Source: Phenylobacterium sp. (GTDB lineage Bacteria > Pseudomonadota > Alphaproteobacteria > Caulobacterales > Caulobacteraceae). Taken from it: 34,776 nucleotides of DNA. The position numbers and the translations under genes were made by a program. The stretch spans positions 1 to 34,776 of the forward strand of contig PLEH01000291.1 in NCBI GenBank assembly GCA_003136395.1. Reading direction: 5' to 3'. Under the pieces are notes generated by a model. It saw only the letters and a program-made list of their open reading frames with translations. It did no database searches and had not been told where the DNA came from. Positions 29,299 to 34,776 of this stretch are shown piece after piece. Position 1 is the first letter of the stretch; each line of letters starts with the position of its first letter.

Positions 29299-29577
29299 TT
29301 ACTTCACGACGTAGGGGAGAAGCGCCAGGAAGCGGGCGCGCTTGATCGCCTTGGCGAGCTCACGCTGCTTCTTGGCCGACACCGCGGTGATCCGCGACGG
29401 CACGATCTTGCCGCGCTCGGAGACGTAGCGCTGCAGGAGCTTCACGTCCTTGTAGTCGATCTTCGGCGCGCCGGCGCCCGAGAACGGGCAGACCTTGCGG
29501 CGACGGAAGAAGGGACGGCGGGCGCCGCCGGCGCCGCTTGCGGCGGGGGCGTCGTCAATGAGGGTGTCGTCGGTCAT
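29299..29577 (-). CDS. rpsR: 30S ribosomal protein S18
   Basis: [71 protein letters not shown]. Confidence 0.97.
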   Translation of the reverse strand: MTDDTLIDDAPAASGAGGARRPFFRRRKVCPFSGAGAPKIDYKDVKLLQRYVSERGKIVPSRITAVSAKKQRELAKAIKRARFLALLPYVVK

Positions 29578-29951
29578 CAGAAGGCTCCTTCCTTGGCCGG
29601 GAAGTCATCGCGGCGTTCGCGGTCGCGATCGCGGCGGGCGAGGATCGGGGAGAGTTCCAGCTCCAGTTCGTCGACGCGCACGGTCAGATACCGCAGGACG
29701 TCTTCATTGATGGACAGCTGGCGTTCCATCTCCTTTACCGCCTCGGCGGGGGAGTCGATGGCCAAGAGGGAGTAGTGCCCCTTGCGGTTCTTCTTGATCC
29801 GGTAGGTCAGGTTGCGAAGACCCCAGTACTCGATCTTGGCGACGGTTCCACCGCCAGCCTCGATGAGCGCTTTCATCGTGTCGTTGAGGGCTTCAGCCTG
29901 TTGCGGCGAGATATCCTGCCGCGAGATGACGACGTGCTCGTAGAGCGCCAT
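29577..29951 (-). CDS. rpsF: 30S ribosomal protein S6
   Basis: [26 protein letters not shown]...[25 protein letters not shown]; true start at 29951, not 30050. Confidence 0.96.
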   Translation of the reverse strand: MALYEHVVISRQDISPQQAEALNDTMKALIEAGGGTVAKIEYWGLRNLTYRIKKNRKGHYSLLAIDSPAEAVKEMERQLSINEDVLRYLTVRVDELELELSPILARRDRDRERRDDFPAKEGAF

Positions 29952-30100
29952 AGTTTCCTTCTTCCGTTGGGAGGGCGGCGCGTCCGGCGGCGGAAGACCC
30001 GCTGGACGTGATGGATCTCTGGCGCGGCGGCCGGGATGGTCCCGACCCATTGGTGTTCCGCGAGAGACCGCTCTCCGTGAAGAGGCGGGCTGATAAGTGA

Positions 30101-30143
30101 AAAAGGCCGCGGAAGCAAGCGATTGCGAGCTTCCGCAGCCCTT
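30101..30143 (-). terminator. Hairpin downstream of the exported peroxiredoxin gene
   Basis: AAAGGCCGCGGAAGC...GCTTCCGCAGCCCTTT, long stem with a mismatch. Confidence 0.55.
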
Positions 30144-30166
30144 TGGGCCTTCGTCTGGGCCGCAGC

Positions 30167-30712
30167 CTACTTCTTCATCGCCTTCACCGCGTTCAGCGTC
30201 TCGGTGACGTGATCGTTGGGGTTCAGGTTCGAATAGACGTGAACGATGTCGCCGTTCTGGGCGATCACGTAGGACGTGCGGCTGGACCAGTCCGGCTTGG
30301 CGGCCAGGATGGAGTCATACTGCTTGGCGATCTTGGCGCCCGGATCGGCCGCCACCGGGAACTTGCCGCCGCAGTGTTCGGTCTCGGTGGAGAAGGCGGC
30401 CAGCTCGTCGACCTTGCCGGCGGTGACGCCGATGACCGTCGCATGGGCGGCCTTGAACTGGTCGATGGCGTCGGAGAACAGATGAGCTTCCAGATTGCAG
30501 CCCGAGGTGTGGGCGGCGGGGAAGAAATAGACCACGACGGGGCCCTTCTTCAGGGCGTCGGCGAGCTTGTAGGTGAAGGGTTGCCCGGCCAGGTAAGCCG
30601 GCGCCGTGAAATCGGGCGCCTTGGCGCCGACCTTGAGCTCGGCGAAGGCCGAGGTGGCCAGGGCGGCCGCGAGCGTGGCCCCGATGGCGGCGGTGGTGAT
30701 GAGCGTCTTCAT
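30167..30712 (-). CDS. Exported peroxiredoxin-like protein (AhpC/TSA/Bcp family)
   Basis: Signal peptide [58 protein letters not shown] active-site Cys, second Cys in TEHCGGKFP. Confidence 0.85.
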   Translation of the reverse strand: MKTLITTAAIGATLAAALATSAFAELKVGAKAPDFTAPAYLAGQPFTYKLADALKKGPVVVYFFPAAHTSGCNLEAHLFSDAIDQFKAAHATVIGVTAGKVDELAAFSTETEHCGGKFPVAADPGAKIAKQYDSILAAKPDWSSRTSYVIAQNGDIVHVYSNLNPNDHVTETLNAVKAMKK

Positions 30713-30786
30713 GGTCGTTCTCCCCTCGGAATTTCGGGGGTTCTACACCGGCGCGGACAGATTGTCGCGGCCTAGGTTACCTAAGG

Positions 30787-31803
30787 TCAGTTATAGGCGA
30801 CGGTGACGACGAAACTGCCACTGTAGTCGCCGTTGAGCGTCGAGGCGTTGATCGGCGCGGATCCGCCCACCCCGATGGTGAAACTGCCAGCCGAACCAAG
30901 AGTCGAGCTGAGCATCGCCGTGCCGGCGACCGAGCTCGAGGTGGTGACGGTCATCGTCTGCGGTCCGGTCATGTCGAAGGTCGCCGGCACGGTCACCGAG
31001 AAGGTCTGGCCGCCCTCGCCGGTGACGCTGAAGGCCGCGCGTGTCGGGACCGGCGTATCCAGCCCCTGGGCGCCGCTGAAGGTGCGCGCGCCCGTGATCG
31101 CGTCGATAGTCACCGAGCCGGCGCCGGCCAGGGGTTTGACCACCCGGCCGAACACCAGGTCCGAGGTCTTGGCGATGGCGATCGAGCGGATGACGGTCGC
31201 CCGGAAGGGGCCGATCGCGCCGGAGGTGGGCGTCGCCGGGCTTTCGGCGGCGAAGGCGAAGAAATCCGCCTCCGCCAGGCCTGTCGGCAGGCCGGAATCG
31301 TCGCCCGCCACGCCCATGTCGGCGCCCATGAAGAAGGTCTTCGAGGAATTGGGGCCGATGGCGGCGATGGTGAAGGCGCCGGAGCCGGGCGGGCCGGGCC
31401 CGCCGGTCAGCTGGGCGGTGCCCATGGTGAAGGTGATGCGGGTGAGCGCCCGCGCGCGTCCGATGGGCGACCCCGCCGAACCCAGGCGGATGTTGACGTT
31501 TTGGGTGCAGTCGCCGGCAAGGGACGCCGCGCAGCTGACCGTCACCATGGCCCGCGTCGCGCCGGCGCTGGCGCGGGTCGCGGTCCCGGAGATCGTGGTC
31601 ACCGCACCCGAGGTCGGGTCGATGCGGAACACCGTGTTGCCCGTCGCCGCCGAGGTGACCGTGCCGAGGTCGACGCTTTGGGTGATCTGGACCGAATAGA
31701 CCGGCGCGGCCTCGGCGGCCCCTGAAAGGCTCAGGAGGAACAGACCCCCGCCAAGCGTCGCAGCGCCACGCCAAAGGCCCCTGAAGCTGATGAGCCTGTT
31801 CAT
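30787..31803 (-). CDS. Exported protein with two DUF4402-like domains (putative fimbrial/surface subunit)
   Basis: Signal peptide MNRLISFRGLWRGAATLGGGLFLLSLSGAAEA; two related segments, each with strands like DLGTV.../DLVFGRVV..., GxVTI/TTISG and Thr/Ser/Gly-rich beta segments; ends GDYSGSFVVTVAYN. Start at ATG 31803. Confidence 0.7.
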   Translation of the reverse strand: MNRLISFRGLWRGAATLGGGLFLLSLSGAAEAAPVYSVQITQSVDLGTVTSAATGNTVFRIDPTSGAVTTISGTATRASAGATRAMVTVSCAASLAGDCTQNVNIRLGSAGSPIGRARALTRITFTMGTAQLTGGPGPPGSGAFTIAAIGPNSSKTFFMGADMGVAGDDSGLPTGLAEADFFAFAAESPATPTSGAIGPFRATVIRSIAIAKTSDLVFGRVVKPLAGAGSVTIDAITGARTFSGAQGLDTPVPTRAAFSVTGEGGQTFSVTVPATFDMTGPQTMTVTTSSSVAGTAMLSSTLGSAGSFTIGVGGSAPINASTLNGDYSGSFVVTVAYN

Positions 31804-31862
31804 GGTCACAACCGAACGCGCACGCCTCACTCCGATGAATCCCTAGTCTAGCCGCAACCGGG

Positions 31863-32027
31863 GCTTGCGTCCCGATTTCGAAGGTCGAAAGCGCTTGCGG
31901 CCAGCGCCCGCCGGACTTCGAAATCGATGAGGACGCCAGCAGGCGTAGGTTTCAAGTGTGCTTCTTTGGATTTGAAGTTCGCTGAGCGCCTTGTCCCGAA
32001 TGGGGCGAACTTCAAATCCAGCACGCT
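31863..32027 (-). repeat. Copy B of the bipartite double-hairpin intergenic repeat (inverted relative to copy A)
   Basis: Hairpin 1 arms at 31955-31981 and 32006-32027; hairpin 2 arms GCGTCC+GATTTCGAAG (31867-31872, 31874-31883) and CTTCGAAATC+GGACGC (31916-31925, 31931-31936). The reverse complement aligns with 2346-2507. Confidence 0.92.
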
Positions 32028-32036
32028 TGCGCACAG

Positions 32037-34776
32037 TCAGCAGGGCGGCCGGGCGTCCGCATCGCCGCGGGGTTCGAATTTCACCTCCGCGGCGACATCC
32101 GGGGTAATTGAACCGTCCGGCCTAATTGTGACGCTGACCGGGGCGGTCAGGCGCATGCGCAGGCGCGCGGCCTGGTCCTTGTCCAGTTCGACGCGGTAGG
32201 TCCCGGCCGGCACATCCTGGAAGTTCACCGAACCGTCGAACTCGGTGATGCCTTCGATGGCCACGCCCTTGTCGTCCACCAGCCGAACGCGGGTGGCCGA
32301 CAGGCCGACCGGCGGCTGGTCCGGCCGGCGCAGCTTGACGTTGACCATCACCTCGCCGGTGGGGCGCATGGGATATTCGACGGTGGTCACCCCGCCGGGC
32401 CGCGGCGCGAACTCGACGACCGATGGCGGCGTCTTGACCTGCTGGTTCTCGACCTCGGCGATGCCCACCAGCAGGCGCGCGGTGGACCCGGCGCCAAAGC
32501 CCGAGAGGTAGGCGCGGCCGTCCGCATCGGTCTTGACCCGAAGCTCCCCGCCCTCGAGCGAGACATTGGCCACCGGGCGCTCACCCGGATCGAACTTGCC
32601 GTTGCCGTTGGCGTCGATGAAGGCGTGGAAGGCGACGGAGCTGCCCGAGCCGGGGCCGGAGCGGGTGAGCTGGTAGCCGGATTGCGGGTTGTAGCCGACA
32701 CCGAAGTTCATCTGGGCGCCGAAGCGCCAACTGGAGTCGGCGGTGTCGTACTGGCCGGTCAGGGCCAGGTCGCCGAACTTGGTGCGGGTGGTGCTGCCGG
32801 CCAACAGTTCCGTGCCCTTGGGCGCGTCCAGCCGCTCGGTGGCCCCGAACCGCAGGGACCAGGTGTTGGAGATGGTCCGGTCGACGAGGATCTCCAGGTC
32901 GCTCGGCTTGACGTTCGGAACCAGGTCGTAGTTCAGCGTCCCGCGCACCTGCCACTGGTAGTTGCGGAAGGTGGAGAACCCCAGCGATCCGCGCAGGAGG
33001 TCGTTGACCTGGCCGTTCGCCGCGGTGTTGCGGTCATATTCGAAGCCGGTCGAATAGAGGATTCTCCCCACCGAGGTCGTGGCACGCACCTGGCCGATCC
33101 AGGCGCGCCCGCCGTCGGCGTAAATGTCGCGCAGCGCGCGCACGGTCAGGGGCACGAGTTGGCGTCCGAAGCGCACATTGTCGTCGACGGTGACCTCGGT
33201 GCGACGGGTCAGCGGCCGGTCGATGGTCGCTTCGGAATTGTTCTCGTCCAGCAGGCCGCCGCGGTACTCGGAATGACGGAACAGGGTGTTGGCGCCCAGG
33301 ATCCGGCCGGCGACATCGACCGAGGCGCCTTCGCCGCCCCGGTTGTCCGCGGCCACGTCGAACTGGGTCGCGAAGCCGGCGATCGAGGTGCGCAGGCCCG
33401 CGGTGTAGAGATCGCGCTGGACCCCCAGGGTGTCGGAGTAGACCGCCGCGCCCAGGGCGGCAGTGACATATTGGGTGAGGCCGTAGTTGATGTTGGCCAC
33501 GACCCTTGGCCGGCCGAGGCTGCGGTCGACGGCGAGGGGGTCGATGCTGCGGACCCGGAACAGCGGTTGGTTCTGGTCCACGGCGCCGAACTCAAGGGTC
33601 ATCTGGCCGGGCCGCAGCAGGCCGCCGCTGGCGTTGATGACCCGGGTTTCCTCGTTGCGCTGACCGCGTGGGCCGTAGGTCACGATGCGGACCACATTGA
33701 CGCCCTGGGTAAGCGGCACGTTGAGGAATTCGTAGCGGCCGTTGACGGCCGTCTGCTGAGCGGCCTGCAGGACGTCATTGACGTAGAGCTCGACATCGTC
33801 GCCGAGCGGCAGTTCGCCGCGCAGGTCGACGCGGTTGAAGACGCTGGTCTGATCGAGCGGGACGGTCGAGAGCTCGAACCCGCGGCCGCCGAGGCTCCGG
33901 GGTCCGATCGACAGACCCGGCGTGAAGACATCGCCCAGGCCGACCACACGGGCGTGCAGCGGACCCAGCAGGTCGCCGTCGAGCGACCGCTTCTCGAGGA
34001 GGACCCGGGCCGTGTTCGCCCGGCCAGCGTCGTCGGAGCCGACATAGGCCTGCAGGCCGGCGTAGAGCAGGTCTCCGCCCAGGCGGATGTCATAGCGGGT
34101 CGGAGTCTTCGGCTCGACAGTCTGGGCGCCCAGTCCCAGCGCGATGTCGAACGAGGGCGGGCTGAACAGCCTGTAGGGCTCGTCGACCCGCATCACCTGG
34201 CGCGCGGTCGGGTTGGGCGCCGTCTGGCGCAGCCGGGCCAGGCGCTGCAGCCGACCCTGTATGGGCAGGAGCTCGGTGGCGGTCAGCCGCATCTGCAGGG
34301 CGCGTCCGTCGACGTCGAACTTCAACGGCAACAGCTGAGCCAGGACCGAGGCGCGCACATAGATGTCGGCGGGCTCGACCGCCACGTCCCCGGCCGCGAG
34401 GGGGATCTGCATCGGACCGACGCGGGCGGTGTTGGTGGCCAGGTCGATGATCAGCGAGCGCCGCGCCTCGCCCAGGCGGCCCACCACCCGGCCTTCGCTC
34501 GGAGTGACGTCAATGTCGAGCTCCAGCAGCCGGCTGAGTTCGCCGACCGGCAGCAGGGGATCGTCGGCGGAGCCGTAGGCGGCCATGCCCTCGCTGACGA
34601 TCGCTCCGAGGCCGCACGCGTCGAATGCCGCGGCCACGTCGAGGTCTCCTGCGCTGGTGAGCGTCGAGGTGATGCACCCCTGCGCCTGAGAGTAGGTGAG
34701 CGTCGGGGAGTAGGCGCGCATGCTCGCCTCGGCGGTGGAGACGATCTCCCCCGAGTAGCTGCTGCCGTTCGCCCAG
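32037..34776 (-). CDS. Fimbrial usher-like outer membrane protein (5' end outside the window)
   Basis: DDPLLPVGELSRLLELDIDV, SIGPRSLGGRGFELSTVPLDQTSVFNRVDLRGELPLGDDVELYVNDVL, YGLTQYVTAALGAAVYSD, C-terminal FIDANGNGKFDPGERPVANVSL. The frame stays open upstream of the ORF-track Met at 34721 to the window edge (WANGSSYSGEIVSTAEASMRAYS...). Confidence 0.75.
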   Translation of the reverse strand, partial: WANGSSYSGEIVSTAEASMRAYSPTLTYSQAQGCITSTLTSAGDLDVAAAFDACGLGAIVSEGMAAYGSADDPLLPVGELSRLLELDIDVTPSEGRVVGRLGEARRSLIIDLATNTARVGPMQIPLAAGDVAVEPADIYVRASVLAQLLPLKFDVDGRALQMRLTATELLPIQGRLQRLARLRQTAPNPTARQVMRVDEPYRLFSPPSFDIALGLGAQTVEPKTPTRYDIRLGGDLLYAGLQAYVGSDDAGRANTARVLLEKRSLDGDLLGPLHARVVGLGDVFTPGLSIGPRSLGGRGFELSTVPLDQTSVFNRVDLRGELPLGDDVELYVNDVLQAAQQTAVNGRYEFLNVPLTQGVNVVRIVTYGPRGQRNEETRVINASGGLLRPGQMTLEFGAVDQNQPLFRVRSIDPLAVDRSLGRPRVVANINYGLTQYVTAALGAAVYSDTLGVQRDLYTAGLRTSIAGFATQFDVAADNRGGEGASVDVAGRILGANTLFRHSEYRGGLLDENNSEATIDRPLTRRTEVTVDDNVRFGRQLVPLTVRALRDIYADGGRAWIGQVRATTSVGRILYSTGFEYDRNTAANGQVNDLLRGSLGFSTFRNYQWQVRGTLNYDLVPNVKPSDLEILVDRTISNTWSLRFGATERLDAPKGTELLAGSTTRTKFGDLALTGQYDTADSSWRFGAQMNFGVGYNPQSGYQLTRSGPGSGSSVAFHAFIDANGNGKFDPGERPVANVSLEGGELRVKTDADGRAYLSGFGAGSTARLLVGIAEVENQQVKTPPSVVEFAPRPGGVTTVEYPMRPTGEVMVNVKLRRPDQPPVGLSATRVRLVDDKGVAIEGITEFDGSVNFQDVPAGTYRVELDKDQAARLRMRLTAPVSVTIRPDGSITPDVAAEVKFEPRGDADARPPC

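Noticed and set aside
31931-31950. ACGCC-AGCA-GGCGT mini-hairpin in the linker of copy B, considered as an alternative riboswitch-like pairing
   Set aside because: The equivalent pairing is mostly lost in copy A, so an alternating-structure switch is not supported by the two copies.
1-34776. Search for CRISPR arrays, tRNAs, rRNAs, integrases, transposases or phage genes
   Set aside because: No regularly spaced direct repeats, no tRNA-like cloverleaf or rRNA words, and no mobile-element proteins among the credible ORFs.

Overview
GC-rich alphaproteobacterial chromosome; gene content and order suggest Caulobacterales (Phenylobacterium/Caulobacter-like), by inference only. Left to right: the end of a cytochrome c maturation cluster (ccmF 3' end, ccmH), degP, a FeuP/FeuQ-like two-component pair and glnE; an exported protein of unknown function; a 2'-5' RNA ligase, a GST and an ArsC/Spx-like protein; two consecutive three-gene cassettes, each a small membrane protein, an ECF sigma factor and a small TM protein; a TPR protein, bamB and der; then on the minus strand an SDR, a bile-acid:Na+ symporter-like protein, purF, cvpA and radA; a Yip1-like protein (+); alr, dnaB, a TonB-dependent receptor, rplI-rpsR-rpsF, an exported peroxiredoxin-like protein, a two-domain DUF4402-like protein and a 5'-truncated usher-like outer-membrane protein. 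Most of the window is ordinary housekeeping sequence. Two things stand out. (1) Two copies of a ~165 bp bipartite double-hairpin intergenic repeat (2346-2507, and inverted at 31863-32027) have paired compensatory substitutions and sit in the same orientation, directly after a stop codon, between co-directional genes. (2) The membrane protein / ECF sigma / TM partner cassette is tandemly duplicated at 10573-13369. I saw no tRNA, rRNA, CRISPR array, transposase or phage gene. All homology calls come from reading motifs by eye; no searches were run.
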